Positions 33,507 through 43,591 of a DNA stretch of 64,000 bases are shown in pieces; the first letter of the stretch is position 1, and every line of letters begins with the position of its first letter. Under the pieces are notes generated by a model. That model saw nothing but the letters and a program-made list of their open reading frames with translations. It was not told where the DNA came from and did no database searches. Where the stretch lies: NCBI RefSeq assembly GCF_023499215.1, contig NZ_JAKHSK010000007.1:1-64000 (forward strand). The letters run 5' to 3'. Both the position numbers and the translations under genes were made by a program. The stretch comes from Zunongwangia pacifica. Its GTDB lineage: Bacteria; Bacteroidota; Bacteroidia; Flavobacteriales; Flavobacteriaceae.

Positions 33507-34892
33507 CTATTCTTCTTCCTGTAAAGAGATTTCAACTCTTCTGTTCTCTTGTCTACCGGCATCAGTACTGTTTGAAGCGATAGGTCTTGTTTCGCCATAA
33601 CCTTCAGAAGTTAATCTGTTTGCTGGGATTCCACCTTCAACTAGATATTCTCTAACAGAAGCAGCTCTTTCTTTAGAAAGTTTAAGGTTATATTTATCAC
33701 TACCTACACTATCAGTATGGCCACCAATGTGGAATGTAGTTTTTGGGTATTCCTGCATAATTTCTACGATAGAATTTAGAGCTTCTTCAGACTCGCTTCT
33801 AATTGTAGCTTTATTAAAGTCGAATAATACAGTGTTAGAATATTCGTTTAATTCTTTAATAATTTCAGCAGTAGGCTCTGGACATCCATTGTTAGCAACA
33901 GTTCCTGCAACTTCTGGACATTCATCATCTTTATCTGGTACACCATCACCATCTGAATCTGGACATCCGTCAAACTCGGCTAAACCAGGAGTATCAGGAC
34001 ATTCATCATCTTTATCTGGTACACCGTCACCATCTGAATCTGGACATCCGTTAAACTCAGCTAAACCAGGAGTTTCTGGACATTCATCATCTGGATCAGC
34101 GATTCCGTCACCGTCAGTATCAGGACACCCATTAAATTCTGCTAAACCAGGAGTATTAGGACATTCATCATCTTTATCTGGAATTCCATCACCATCTGAG
34201 TCTGGACACCCATTAAATTCTGGCAGTCCTGGTGTTTCTGGACATTCATCATCTTTGTCGTAAATTCCGTCACCATCGGTATCTGTTCCACCAAACATAA
34301 ATTTGATACCCGCACTATGTTGGAAATGTTGTCCCATTTTAGGGTCAAAAGCATGTTTATATTTAGACTCTACAAAAAGTGCTAAGTTATCTGTAAACCA
34401 GAAGTTAATCCCTAAGCTACCATTTAAAGTAGCAGCATCTAAATTTTCAAGATCTTCACCGTCTTGGTCACCAATCCAGGTATAACCACCACCAACACCA
34501 ACAACAGGATCAAACCATCCATCGTTAAGCATTGCTCTTAAAGAGTAATTAATAGATCCGTCTACAGAGTAGTAAGAAAGATCATCTACGGCTCTGTCTC
34601 CAAAATCACTAATTTGGTTAATAGAACCGTCAATTTCTGCAACTAACCCGGCACCAATATATCTACCAACAGTAAGTTGGGAAACAGAAGGCAAAATATT
34701 CCAGTGGTCACCTACATTAAAATATTCATCTAAAAATCCATTACTCAATGGAGCTCCGTTATTTGTTGGATAAAAATCCACAGCGTTTGTACCAATGCTT
34801 ACCGCCCAAGGGTTATTTGAATCCTGCGCACTAGCAGAACTTATACCCAGAACGACCATCGATAGTGCGATTAGTTTAGAAAGATGTTTCAT
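33507..34892 (-). CDS. OmpA-family porin with thrombospondin type 3 repeats
   Basis: A 461-residue outer-membrane protein: signal peptide (to about 22), an eight-stranded barrel region (about 25-202), five 27-residue Ca-binding repeats (204-338, each DxDGDGxxDxxDECP), and a C-terminal OmpA domain (about 345-458) that binds peptidoglycan ([16 protein letters not shown]). It links the outer membrane to the cell wall and is probably abundant, given its good promoter (TTTG-N19-TAATTTTG) and terminator. Confidence 0.93.
   Translation of the reverse strand: MKHLSKLIALSMVVLGISSASAQDSNNPWAVSIGTNAVDFYPTNNGAPLSNGFLDEYFNVGDHWNILPSVSQLTVGRYIGAGLVAEIDGSINQISDFGDRAVDDLSYYSVDGSINYSLRAMLNDGWFDPVVGVGGGYTWIGDQDGEDLENLDAATLNGSLGINFWFTDNLALFVESKYKHAFDPKMGQHFQHSAGIKFMFGGTDTDGDGIYDKDDECPETPGLPEFNGCPDSDGDGIPDKDDECPNTPGLAEFNGCPDTDGDGIADPDDECPETPGLAEFNGCPDSDGDGVPDKDDECPDTPGLAEFDGCPDSDGDGVPDKDDECPEVAGTVANNGCPEPTAEIIKELNEYSNTVLFDFNKATIRSESEEALNSIVEIMQEYPKTTFHIGGHTDSVGSDKYNLKLSKERAASVREYLVEGGIPANRLTSEGYGETRPIASNSTDAGRQENRRVEISLQEEE
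33879..34283 (-). repeat. Five 81-bp coding tandem repeats
   Basis: These encode the five 27-residue thrombospondin type 3 units of the OmpA protein. The units are highly similar at DNA level, so copy number could vary by slippage; the protein frame is preserved because the unit is a multiple of three. Confidence 0.85.
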
Positions 34893-34924
34893 ATCAATAG
34901 TTTAGTTTTAAGTGTTAATTACCG

Positions 34925-34955
34925 CAAAATTAGTTGGTGTTTGCTCAGTACCAAA
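34925..34955 (-). promoter_or_regulatory. Promoter of the OmpA-family gene
   Basis: On the minus strand TTTG (34952-34955) and TAATTTTG (34925-34932) are 19 nt apart, an ideal -33/-7 pair, 32 nt before the start. Confidence 0.75.
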
Positions 34956-35070
34956 GTTTGCGATAATAAAGTTTTCTTAATAATATCATCGATATAATAA
35001 CTTTCTTTAGAAGATTTGCTTCGATTTTATGGTTTTGTTAAGAATTTATTTTCTAATTCCTAAAAATAAG

Positions 35071-36267
35071 TTAATCAATAACCCCAAGTTCTTTTCCAAC
35101 TTTTGTAAATGCTGCGATAGCTTTATCAAGATGTTTCTTTTGGTGTGCTGCCGATAATTGCACTCTAATTCTTGCTTTTTCTTTTGGCACTACAGGATAA
35201 AAGAATCCTATTACATAAATACCTTCTTCCAGTAATTTATCGGCCATATCCTGTGATAGTTTTGCATCGTAAAGCATTACCGGTACAATAGCCGCGTCAC
35301 CATCAATAATATCAAAACCGGCATCTTTAATTCCTTGTTTAAAGTATTTGGTGTTTTCTTTTAGTTTATTTCTTAGGCTATCATCTTTTTCTAGCATTTC
35401 AAAAACTTTTAGGGAAGCCCCAACGATAGAAGGTGCCAAAGAATTTGAAAATAAATAAGGACGAGAGCGTTGTCTAAGTATTTCTATAATTTCTTTTTTT
35501 GCTGTAGTATAGCCGCCCATGGCGCCACCAAGCGCCTTCCCTAAAGTACCTGTGATAATATCTACACGGCCCAGCACTCCTTTTTCTTCTAAAGTGCCTA
35601 TTCCTTTTTCTCCAATAAATCCGGTGGCATGGCATTCGTCGATCATCACCATGGCATCATATTTATCGGCGAGGTCGCAAATTTCGTCTAATGGCGCCAC
35701 GAGTCCGTCCATAGAGAAAACACCATCGGTAACGATCAATTTAAAACGGGCGCCATTTTCGTTAGCGGCTTTAAGTTGTGCTTCCAAATCTGCCATGTCT
35801 CCGTTCTGGTAACGGTAACGTGCTGCTTTACAAAGGCGAACTCCATCTATAATCGAAGCATGATTTAAAGAATCTGAGATAATTGCATCTTCTTTGGTTA
35901 ACAGTGGCTCAAAAATTCCGCCATTCGCGTCAAAACAAGCGGCATAAAGAATGGTGTCCTCTGTTCCGTAAAAATCGGCAATTTTTTGTTCTAATTCTTT
36001 ATGAATATCCTGAGTCCCACAAATAAAACGAACGCTAGACATTCCAAATCCGTGTGTATCCATGGTTTCTTTTGCGGCCTGGATAACTTCTGGGTGCGAA
36101 GAAAGCCCCAGGTAATTATTGGCGCAAAAGTTAATCACTTCCTGCCCGGTATTAATTTTAATAACAGCATCTTGTGGAGTCGTAATGATACGTTCTCTTT
36201 TAAACAATCCGTTGTCTTTAATGTCTTCTATTTCTTTTTGAAGGTGTTCTTTAATAGATCCGTACAT
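35071..36267 (-). CDS. kbl: Glycine C-acetyltransferase (2-amino-3-ketobutyrate CoA ligase)
   Basis: A 398-residue PLP enzyme of the alpha-oxoamine synthase family, converting 2-amino-3-ketobutyrate and CoA to glycine and acetyl-CoA in threonine breakdown. Signature segments are [18 protein letters not shown] and the PLP lysine in [10 protein letters not shown] (about residue 244). ATG 36267 (MYGSIKEH) gives the usual length; the in-frame ATG at 36297 lies inside the promoter -7 box (36295-36302) and is rejected. Family members making serine palmitoyl-type products are similar, but length and motifs fit Kbl. Confidence 0.88.
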   Translation of the reverse strand: MYGSIKEHLQKEIEDIKDNGLFKRERIITTPQDAVIKINTGQEVINFCANNYLGLSSHPEVIQAAKETMDTHGFGMSSVRFICGTQDIHKELEQKIADFYGTEDTILYAACFDANGGIFEPLLTKEDAIISDSLNHASIIDGVRLCKAARYRYQNGDMADLEAQLKAANENGARFKLIVTDGVFSMDGLVAPLDEICDLADKYDAMVMIDECHATGFIGEKGIGTLEEKGVLGRVDIITGTLGKALGGAMGGYTTAKKEIIEILRQRSRPYLFSNSLAPSIVGASLKVFEMLEKDDSLRNKLKENTKYFKQGIKDAGFDIIDGDAAIVPVMLYDAKLSQDMADKLLEEGIYVIGFFYPVVPKEKARIRVQLSAAHQKKHLDKAIAAFTKVGKELGVID

Positions 36268-36294
36268 AATCGTTAGGTGATTTGATTTTTTTTT

Positions 36295-36302
36295 CAAAAT
36301 TA
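36295..36302 (-). promoter_or_regulatory. Promoter -7 box for kbl
   Basis: The minus strand reads TAATTTTG, matching TAnnTTTG, 27 nt before ATG 36267. Confidence 0.55.
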
Positions 36303-36312
36303 AGTATCTCTT

Positions 36313-39300
36313 TTATACAAACCGAAGGGAAAGCGCTTTGTTTGTATATACGAGTATTTTTTTGTCGATTTGATAGCCCATTTTGGTGAGCGTTTCGCCA
36401 TAATTATTAATCTGGCGTTCATGTTTTGCATCAAAAGCACCGGTTTTATAATCGATGATGCTTACCAGCTGCTCTTTAAAATTTAATCGGTCCGGGCGTA
36501 ATCGTTCGCCGTCTTGAGTAATAATATCCCTTTCGTTATAATTTTTTACGGCTTCAGAAAAATAGGTTTCAAGCTCTGGATGCTTAATAATGCTTTTTAG
36601 TAAAGTTTCTATGGTATCAAAAACCTCTTCAGTAATAATGCCGTTGGCAATGGCATTTTTTAATACCGGTTTTAGGTCTTTTACGGTATTAATTTCAGCT
36701 AAAAGATCATGAATAATTTCCCCTTTTTCGATCGCTTCCTGTTGTTTGGTATCCCATAAACTACCCGATCGCGTAACAATATTTACGGCCTGGTTTTGCG
36801 TTGCAGAGGAGTAAAAGTATTGCAGGGTGATGTCTGCATTTTCTTTCTCTTTGGAAGTTGGTGGTTCAATCTCACCAAATTCGTAATTTTTTTGCTCGTC
36901 GTTCCAAACGTTATTTTGTTTTAGATAGCCCATAAGTAATCCTGAAGTTTTTGAAGGATTTTCGTTACCACTTCTATCCAGGTCGAGTTTCGATAAAATA
37001 TACAGCTGTTTTACGGGCCTTGTACAAGCTACGTATAATACGTTTAGGGTATCTAACTCGTTTTGAAAAAGCAATTGCGTATACAAGGCGTCTGGGATTT
37101 CGCCCCAATTTTCCATTTTAGATGATGCGTTGATATAACTTACCGGAATCTCGTTTAAATTTTTATCATTTGGCACCCAAAGCGAGTCTTTGCGTGTGTC
37201 TTTAAAATCTGAATTGGCAAAAGGATAGATCACGATAGGGAATTCCAGGCCTTTGGCTTTATGAATGGTCATGATAGTCACCGCGTTTTCCTGTTGCGGT
37301 GCAATAATACTAAGCTTCTCGTTTTCTTGTTCCCAGATTTCTAAAAACCCCTGAATCCCTTCGGTGTCTTTTTGTGTGGTTTCGTAAACAAAATCCAGAA
37401 AAAACTGAATGTAGGCGTTAGAATCTTTAACCAGTCCAAAACTTCTAATAATGTATTCGCAGCTTTCGTAAACGGAATATTCATTTAAGAAATCCAGATT
37501 AAAATCGAATTCAAATTGCTGCAACCAGATAAAAAAGTCGTTTCCGTTCGCTGTTATTTTTTCTGAAATTACCGCATGGGGATCTTTAAGTTGTAATAAA
37601 TGTTCCTGTATAAAAGCGAAAATCGATAATTTAAGCTCATTATTTTCTGGAGTGATCGAGAATTTTAAAAGGTCACAGATAAAATGTACTTCAGGTGAGC
37701 GCGAAATCAATAGGGTTTCAGAAGAAACCACATCGATTTCCTGTTCATTTAAAGCTGAAGCAATCGCGATACCTTCTTTTTTTCGTCGGGTAAGAATACA
37801 AATATCAGCTCTTTTGAAACCTTTAGCGTCGAGATTGTTTATTATTTCGATCACTTTTTCAGGATAAACTTCTTGTTCTTCCTCGCTATTTTCAGCTTCG
37901 ATAAAGCTGATATTTACATATCCCGATCCCGATTTTTTAGGATTTTGTGCACTTTGTTTAAATAAGTTACTGTATTCGGGGTGACCAAGAAAATCGGCAG
38001 CATATCCAAAAAACCGATTATTAAAATTCACAATTTCAGCAGCACTTCTATAATTATCGGGTAAGTTGTAAACTTGTTTTTCGATCTGAAAAGGATTGCC
38101 TTCGTTGCTTAAATCGATAAACTGCTCTGCCTTACCGCCACGCCATCGATAAATAGATTGTTTAGCATCGCCTACCAACATTAAACTTGAAGTTTCGTTA
38201 GGTAGAGATTCCATCGAGAGTTTGTTATCGATAAGCGGGATCAGGTTTTCCCATTGCATTTGTGAGGTATCCTGAAATTCGTCGATAAAATAATTCTGGT
38301 AACGCTCGCCCAAACGTTCATAGATAAACGGTGCCGGCTGGTCTTTAACCTGAGCGCTGATCATGGGGTTGAATTCTGAAATCAGTAAAATTTGTCGCTC
38401 TTCTTTAATGTCCTGAATTTCCCGATTTAAGGCATTTAATAACGAAAGTTGTGTGAGGCGTTTGCCAATTTCAGTATAAAATTCTAAGCTGAAATAGAGT
38501 TTTTTAGTCTGAATAAATAGATCCAGGATTTGCGACTGAATCGCGTCACCAAGTGCCATTTTGCCCTTTTTTAACGGTAAAATGCCTTCATTTTCCAGTT
38601 TTTCGACCCATTTAGAAGTGAAGTTTGGTGATTCGTTGGCTTTAAGCTTTAGAAAGTGCTTGGGTAAATATTGCCCGCTAAAATCTGTGGCGTCAATGCC
38701 GCTATCGGCAATCAATTCAAAAAATTGATCTGCTTTTTGCCCAATTTCTGCCTGATTGTTTTTGATTTGTCGCTTTAGTTTTTTTCTGAAGGTTTCAAAA
38801 TCTTCCAGCGTTTTGGGCTGTAGTTGTTTTAGGTAAAACTGATTGTTCTCATTTACCAAAAGCCTGGCAATTTCTAGCAAATCCCGACCAATATCCCAGC
38901 TTTTGTCGTCATCGGCTTTGCTTAATGAAAAATCGACCAGCACTTTGGTAAGCTTTTCGTCTTTTCCGGTACGGTTTATTAATCGGTCTACTGCTTCATT
39001 CAGGATCTTATCGGTATCCAGTTCCACTTCAAAATTTACGGGTAATCCAAGGTCTTTGGCAAATGTGCGCAGTACGCGGTGCGTAAAACCATCTATCGTA
39101 GAAACCTCGAAAGCCGCATAATTATGGATGATATTCTTTAAAATGGCTACCGATTTTTGCTGAATTTCTTCCGTAGAATGTTTTGTTTCTTTGGCAACCG
39201 CTTCTAAAAGTGCCTTGGAGCTTTCTGGAACCGGTTTTTTGGTAAAGGCATAAAGACTTTCTACAATCCTGGTTTTCATCTCGTTTACTGCCTTGTTGGT

Positions 39301-39435
39301 AAAGGTAATAGCGAGGATGTTTTTATAACTATCGGTTTTTCCCGATTTAAAAAGTAGGCTTAAGTAGGATTTTACCAGGGTAAAGGTTTTTCCAGATCCT
39401 GCCGAAGCGTTGTATATGGTGAAATTGTTAGTCAA
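36313..39435 (-). CDS. AddA-like UvrD/REP helicase-nuclease
   Basis: A 1040-residue SF1 helicase with Walker A ASAGSGKTF (residues 10-18), the DEFQDTS Walker B region (about 385-391), VGDAKQSIYRWRGG and TIHKAKGLEFP, then a C-terminal PD-(D/E)XK nuclease (RLRPDRLNF ... SIIDYKTGAF, about 985-1010). This is the AddA/RecB-type subunit for double-strand-break end processing. Its AddB partner is 2.9 kb downstream on the same strand. The gene reads away from sodA; no clear promoter was identified in the 157-nt divergent gap. Confidence 0.92.
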   Translation of the reverse strand: MTNNFTIYNASAGSGKTFTLVKSYLSLLFKSGKTDSYKNILAITFTNKAVNEMKTRIVESLYAFTKKPVPESSKALLEAVAKETKHSTEEIQQKSVAILKNIIHNYAAFEVSTIDGFTHRVLRTFAKDLGLPVNFEVELDTDKILNEAVDRLINRTGKDEKLTKVLVDFSLSKADDDKSWDIGRDLLEIARLLVNENNQFYLKQLQPKTLEDFETFRKKLKRQIKNNQAEIGQKADQFFELIADSGIDATDFSGQYLPKHFLKLKANESPNFTSKWVEKLENEGILPLKKGKMALGDAIQSQILDLFIQTKKLYFSLEFYTEIGKRLTQLSLLNALNREIQDIKEERQILLISEFNPMISAQVKDQPAPFIYERLGERYQNYFIDEFQDTSQMQWENLIPLIDNKLSMESLPNETSSLMLVGDAKQSIYRWRGGKAEQFIDLSNEGNPFQIEKQVYNLPDNYRSAAEIVNFNNRFFGYAADFLGHPEYSNLFKQSAQNPKKSGSGYVNISFIEAENSEEEQEVYPEKVIEIINNLDAKGFKRADICILTRRKKEGIAIASALNEQEIDVVSSETLLISRSPEVHFICDLLKFSITPENNELKLSIFAFIQEHLLQLKDPHAVISEKITANGNDFFIWLQQFEFDFNLDFLNEYSVYESCEYIIRSFGLVKDSNAYIQFFLDFVYETTQKDTEGIQGFLEIWEQENEKLSIIAPQQENAVTIMTIHKAKGLEFPIVIYPFANSDFKDTRKDSLWVPNDKNLNEIPVSYINASSKMENWGEIPDALYTQLLFQNELDTLNVLYVACTRPVKQLYILSKLDLDRSGNENPSKTSGLLMGYLKQNNVWNDEQKNYEFGEIEPPTSKEKENADITLQYFYSSATQNQAVNIVTRSGSLWDTKQQEAIEKGEIIHDLLAEINTVKDLKPVLKNAIANGIITEEVFDTIETLLKSIIKHPELETYFSEAVKNYNERDIITQDGERLRPDRLNFKEQLVSIIDYKTGAFDAKHERQINNYGETLTKMGYQIDKKILVYTNKALSLRFV

Positions 39436-39511
39436 AGTTGTTCGTAAAAAATGTGAGTTAAAGGTAAGGTAAAATTGATTTTATAAAAGGCTAAGCTTTT
39501 AAGTATATTAT

Positions 39512-39525
39512 AACATTTAAATGTT
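39512..39525. promoter_or_regulatory. 14-bp perfect palindrome upstream of sodA
   Basis: AACATTTAAATGTT is self-complementary and lies 22 nt before the sodA -7 box, at the distance of an upstream regulator site. The protein that would bind is unknown. Confidence 0.3.
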
Positions 39526-39546
39526 TTCATTGCACCGCTTAATACT

Positions 39547-39554
39547 TAAATTTG
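39547..39554 (+). promoter_or_regulatory. Promoter -7 box for sodA
   Basis: TAAATTTG matches TAnnTTTG, 38 nt before the ATG. Confidence 0.55.
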
Positions 39555-39592
39555 AGTGAATTTATTACTAATCGCTAAAAAAATATAAGACT

Positions 39593-40201
39593 ATGGCATT
39601 TGCGTTACCAGAGCTTAAATACGCATTCGATGCGTTAGAGCCACATATAGATGCAAAAACAATGGAGATTCACCATGATAAACATCATGCTGGATATACC
39701 ACAAAATTGAATAATGCAATCGAAGGAACTGATCTTGAAGGTAAAACCATCGAGAATATTCTTAAAAATTTAGATTTAACTAATAGCGCTGTTCGAAATA
39801 ATGGAGGTGGTTTTTACAATCACTCTTTATTCTGGGAAGTGATGTCTCCAGACGGAGGTGGAAAACCAGAAGGTGAATTAGCGGAAGCTATTGATAGTGC
39901 TTTTGGTTCTTTTGATGCTTTTAAAGAAGAATTTTCTAACGCTGCAGCTACTCAGTTTGGTTCAGGTTGGGCATGGTTATGTGTTCACAACGGCGGAAAA
40001 TTAGAAATCTGCTCTACTCCAAATCAGGATAATCCATTGATGCCTGAAGTAGGATGTGGCGGGACACCAATCTTAGGATTAGATGTTTGGGAACATGCTT
40101 ACTACCTAAACTATCAAAATAAACGTCCAGATTATATCGATGCATTCTTTAACGTGATCGATTGGAAAGAAGTAGCAAGTCGCTATGCAAAAGAAAAATA
40201 G
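39593..40201 (+). CDS. sodA: Superoxide dismutase, Mn type
   Basis: A 202-residue Fe/Mn-family enzyme that dismutates superoxide to H2O2 and O2 in the cytoplasm. Metal ligands are the His in HHDKHH (about residue 28), the His in [11 protein letters not shown] (about 77), and Asp and His in DVWEHAYY (about 163-167). The Gln in STPNQDNPL is at the position characteristic of Mn-dependent or cambialistic enzymes rather than Fe types. Monocistronic, with its own promoter box and terminator. Confidence 0.94.
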   Translation: MAFALPELKYAFDALEPHIDAKTMEIHHDKHHAGYTTKLNNAIEGTDLEGKTIENILKNLDLTNSAVRNNGGGFYNHSLFWEVMSPDGGGKPEGELAEAIDSAFGSFDAFKEEFSNAAATQFGSGWAWLCVHNGGKLEICSTPNQDNPLMPEVGCGGTPILGLDVWEHAYYLNYQNKRPDYIDAFFNVIDWKEVASRYAKEK

Positions 40202-40230
40202 TTAAGTGATTAATGTTAAAGTTTGAAAGA

Positions 40231-40257
40231 GGCTGTTCGTAAGAACGGCCTTTTTTA
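40231..40257 (+). terminator. Terminator of sodA
   Basis: GGCTGTTC and GAACGGCC form an 8-bp stem with one G-U pair and a 4-nt loop, followed by TTTTTT. Confidence 0.85.
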
Positions 40258-40324
40258 ATTTCTAAAGTTTTTAGAAATGACCTCAAGATTTTAGTATTTG
40301 GGTGTTTAGGAAAGTATAGAAAAT

Positions 40325-40354
40325 AAAAAAGGTGGATTGTTATCCACCTTTTTT
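40325..40354. terminator. Second, bidirectional hairpin terminator
   Basis: AAAAAAGGTGGAT and ATCCACCTTTTTT flank a 4-nt loop. It probably ends the purF transcript coming from the right and backs up the sodA terminator. Confidence 0.85.
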
Positions 40355-40486
40355 GCCCCAAATCTACCATGAACTTAACCTACTTAAATTTTATGGCAAG
40401 ACTAAGATAGATATAATGTATATTCGTTTAAAAACTTTTAGATAAAAGGCTTATAAAATGGTTGAAATACACATATTTTAATAAAA

Positions 40487-42385
40487 TTAATAAGCTCTGT
40501 CCTTATTTCCTTCAAAAAAGTTGATATATGCTCTATTTACAACTCTGTTACCGCCAGGAGTTGGGTAGTCTCCCGTAAAATACCAGTCTCCTAGGTTTTT
40601 AGGGCAGGCTTTATGCAAATTGTCTACCGATTGGTAGATCACTTTTACATCGGCTTTTACGGTAGGTTCGCTTAGCAGATCAGATATTTTTGCTGAAATT
40701 TGCTCGTCTGTAAACGGATCGTAAATCTCTTTTACGAAATTTTGAACGTCTTTATCTTTAAGGTTTAATTGTTCTTTACACTTTTTATAAACCTCTTCAA
40801 CCAGTTGATAATTGTCTTGTTCTTTTAGTAATTCTAAAGCGGCTCTAAAAGCAACAAGATCTTCAAGACGTGCCATATCAATCCCATAGCAATCTGGATA
40901 ACGAATTTGTGGTGCAGAAGAAACGACCACAATTTGTTTTGGATTAAGACGATCCATCATTTTGATGATACTTTTCTTTAGGGTAGTACCTCTTACGATA
41001 CTATCATCTATAATTACCAGATTGTCCTCTTCTTTTATAACACCATAAGTTACATCATAAACATGGGCTACAAGATCGTCACGGCTGCTATCTTCAGTAA
41101 TAAAAGTTCTTAGTTTTACGTCTTTTATCGCAATCTTTTCTGTTCTTAGACGATGGGCCAGGATTTCCTGAAGACGCTCATCGGTTAAGTTTTCTTTTTC
41201 AGTTAAGATGGCTTCGTTTTTTTGTCGGTTTAACTCATCCTGTGCGGCTTCAACCATTCCGTAGAAAGAGGTTTCAGCAGTGTTTGGAATAAATGAGAAT
41301 ACCGTATTTATGGTATCATAGTTAATGGCCTTAAGTACTTCGGGCATTAATAATCTACCTAACATTTTACGCTCTTTATAAATTTCGGCATCACTTCCTC
41401 TAGAGAAATAAATGCGTTCAAAAGAGCATGCTTTTCGTTCTAAAGGTTCAATAATTTTAGTAATCGAAACATCGCCATTTTTTTTGGTAATAATGGCATG
41501 GCCGGGATCTAATTCTTTAATGTCTTCAAAATTTAAATTGAAAACTGTTTGTATAACAGGTCGTTCTGAAGCGACCACTACAACCTCGTCGTCTTTATAG
41601 TAATAACAAGGGCGAATTCCGGCAGGATCACGAAGCACAAATGAATCGCCGTGTCCCATAAGTCCGGCCATTGCATAACCGCCATCCCAGTCTTTAGAAG
41701 ATTTTTTAAGGATTTTGGCAACATTAAGTTGCTCTGCAATGTGCGGGGAGGCCTGTTGTTTGGTGTAGCCCTCTTTCTTTAGTTTTTTGTATAATTTTCT
41801 AACTTCAGAATCTAAGAAATGACCAATTTTTTCCATAATGGTCACGGTATCTGCCTTTTCTTTTGGATGTTGCCCAAGTTCTACCAGGTTGTTAAAAAGC
41901 TGGTTCACATTGGTCATATTAAAGTTCCCTGCAACGATAAGGTTACGGTGCATCCAGTTGTTCTGCCTTAAGAATGGGTGAACACTTTCGATGCTGTTTT
42001 TGCCAAAAGTACCGTAGCGCACATGCCCTAGAAAAAGTTCACCTAAATATGGGATTTTTCTTTTTTGAAGCGCTATATCATCGGCATATTCGGGATGCTC
42101 TTTCATCTCGTCATTAATACGCTGATTTATCTGCTCAAAAATATCCTGTATAGGTTGTGCCTGGTTAGAGCGAACCCTGCTTATATAGCGTTCGCCAGGT
42201 TGCACATTAAGTTTTATGCTGGCAAAACCAGCACCATCCTGCCCACGGTTGTGCTGTTTTTCCATTAACAGGTACATTTTATTTACGCCGTAAAAAGCGG
42301 TGCCGTATTTTTCCTTGTAGTATTCAAGTGGTTTTAACAGTCTAACCTGTGCAATTCCACATTCGTGTTTAATGGCGTCACTCAT
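40487..42385 (-). CDS. purF: Amidophosphoribosyltransferase
   Basis: A 632-residue enzyme for the first step of purine synthesis, PRPP plus glutamine to phosphoribosylamine. The N-terminal class II glutaminase uses Cys9 (IKHECGIAQ) after removal of a short propeptide; HNRGQDGAGF follows. The C-terminal phosphoribosyltransferase has the PRPP loop LVIIDDSIVRGTTLKK (about 470-485). It is longer than the usual 470-510 residues, as is common in the Bacteroidota form, through insertions and a C-terminal extension. Monocistronic; no clear -7 box in the 200-nt upstream gap. Confidence 0.93.
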   Translation of the reverse strand: MSDAIKHECGIAQVRLLKPLEYYKEKYGTAFYGVNKMYLLMEKQHNRGQDGAGFASIKLNVQPGERYISRVRSNQAQPIQDIFEQINQRINDEMKEHPEYADDIALQKRKIPYLGELFLGHVRYGTFGKNSIESVHPFLRQNNWMHRNLIVAGNFNMTNVNQLFNNLVELGQHPKEKADTVTIMEKIGHFLDSEVRKLYKKLKKEGYTKQQASPHIAEQLNVAKILKKSSKDWDGGYAMAGLMGHGDSFVLRDPAGIRPCYYYKDDEVVVVASERPVIQTVFNLNFEDIKELDPGHAIITKKNGDVSITKIIEPLERKACSFERIYFSRGSDAEIYKERKMLGRLLMPEVLKAINYDTINTVFSFIPNTAETSFYGMVEAAQDELNRQKNEAILTEKENLTDERLQEILAHRLRTEKIAIKDVKLRTFITEDSSRDDLVAHVYDVTYGVIKEEDNLVIIDDSIVRGTTLKKSIIKMMDRLNPKQIVVVSSAPQIRYPDCYGIDMARLEDLVAFRAALELLKEQDNYQLVEEVYKKCKEQLNLKDKDVQNFVKEIYDPFTDEQISAKISDLLSEPTVKADVKVIYQSVDNLHKACPKNLGDWYFTGDYPTPGGNRVVNRAYINFFEGNKDRAY

Positions 42386-42558
42386 AGTTGTATTGTTGCT
42401 CCTTGTGGGATTTGTTTACTCGATCAACGAGATTTTAATTTTTTCCTCATCCTCATAATTTTAGAATAAGGGACTCTAGTTAATTAAATTATATTTCTAT
42501 TTTTAGAATATCATGATGTGCTCATCGACATCCTTATTTTACATTAGTAACAAAAAAA

Positions 42559-42576
42559 GCCCTGACATTACAGGGC
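42559..42576 (-). terminator. Terminator after the PfkB-family kinase
   Basis: GCCCTG and CAGGGC flank a 6-nt loop; the minus strand continues with TTTTTTTG. Confidence 0.82.
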
Positions 42577-42584
42577 GCGTTTCT

Positions 42585-43508
42585 TTACTTTAGTTCTATT
42601 TTAAACTGTGTGAGTTTTTTAAATTCTTCAAGCCGCATATTTACATCTTCTTTCGACAGGTTATTCATGCGTTCGGTGCCAAATTTCTCTACGCAAAACG
42701 AAGCGAGATTTGATCCATAAATAATCGCATTTTTTAAGTTTTCAAAAGAAATATCATTGGTATGTGCTAAATAGCCAATAAAACCACCGGCAAAAGTATC
42801 GCCTGCGCCAGTTGGATCAAAAACTTCTTCTAAAGGTAAGGCAGGGGCAAAGAATACTTTTTCTTCATGAAAAAGTAAAGCACCATGCTCTCCTTTTTTA
42901 ATAACTACATATTTTGGTCCCATTTTTTCGATAACTCTGGCTGCTTTTACTAAAGAGTATTCACCAGAAAGTTGCCTTGCTTCTTCATCATTAATAGTAA
43001 TAACATCTACTTTAGCGATTACCTTTTTTAAATCTTCTAATGTATTGTCCATCCAAAAATTCATGGTATCCAAAACCACAAGTTTTGGATTTTTAACCTG
43101 GTCCAATACACTAAGCTGCACTAAAGGATGTAGATTGCCAAGCATCACATATTCAGCATCCTTATATGCTTCAGGGACTACAGGATTAAAATCTGCCAGT
43201 ACATTTAATTGGGTATCTAAGGTATCTCTAGAGTTTAGGTCGTTATGATATCTACCGCTCCAAAAAAATGTCTTCCCGTTTTCAACAATTTCGATACCGT
43301 CTATATTTATATTTTTTGAAGAAAGAAGATCCAGGTATTTTTGAGGAAAGTCACCACCAACTACAGAGACTACTGCACTATCTACATTAAAGTTTGAGGC
43401 CGAAAGGCCAATGTAAGTTCCTGCACCACCAAGAATTTTATCGGTTTTTCCAAAAGGAGTTTCGATAGCATCAAAGGCTACAGTTCCTACAATAACTAGT
43501 TTGCTCAT
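42585..43508 (-). CDS. PfkB-family sugar or nucleoside kinase
   Basis: A 307-residue ribokinase-like kinase. The N-terminal substrate lid region starts MSKLVIVGTVAFDAIETPFG, and the C-terminal signature FDPTGAGDTFAGGFIGYL contains the catalytic Asp (about residue 247) and anion hole. It phosphorylates a sugar or nucleoside using ATP; adenosine or ribose types are possible, and the substrate cannot be fixed by eye. ATG 43508 is chosen over 43520 because a -7 box (43532-43539) leaves almost no leader for the latter. Confidence 0.86.
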   Translation of the reverse strand: MSKLVIVGTVAFDAIETPFGKTDKILGGAGTYIGLSASNFNVDSAVVSVVGGDFPQKYLDLLSSKNINIDGIEIVENGKTFFWSGRYHNDLNSRDTLDTQLNVLADFNPVVPEAYKDAEYVMLGNLHPLVQLSVLDQVKNPKLVVLDTMNFWMDNTLEDLKKVIAKVDVITINDEEARQLSGEYSLVKAARVIEKMGPKYVVIKKGEHGALLFHEEKVFFAPALPLEEVFDPTGAGDTFAGGFIGYLAHTNDISFENLKNAIIYGSNLASFCVEKFGTERMNNLSKEDVNMRLEEFKKLTQFKIELK

Positions 43509-43531
43509 AATTGCATTCAAAAATTATGGTG

Positions 43532-43539
43532 CAAATATA
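43532..43539 (-). promoter_or_regulatory. Promoter -7 box for the PfkB-family kinase
   Basis: The minus strand reads TATATTTG, matching TAnnTTTG, 23 nt before ATG 43508. Confidence 0.55.
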
Positions 43540-43591
43540 CGGTTTGTTTTTCAAGCTGTAAACCAAAAGTTAAATTAGACGATTTGTAAGG

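Noticed and set aside
33727-34263. A long open frame opposite the OmpA calcium-binding repeats
   Set aside because: It is a mirror of the repetitive OmpA coding sequence, low in complexity (SGHSSSLSG units), and lies fully inside a well-supported gene.
42386-42584. A purine riboswitch upstream of purF
   Set aside because: The conserved three-way-junction bases of the purine aptamer are absent; only the terminator of the downstream kinase is found.
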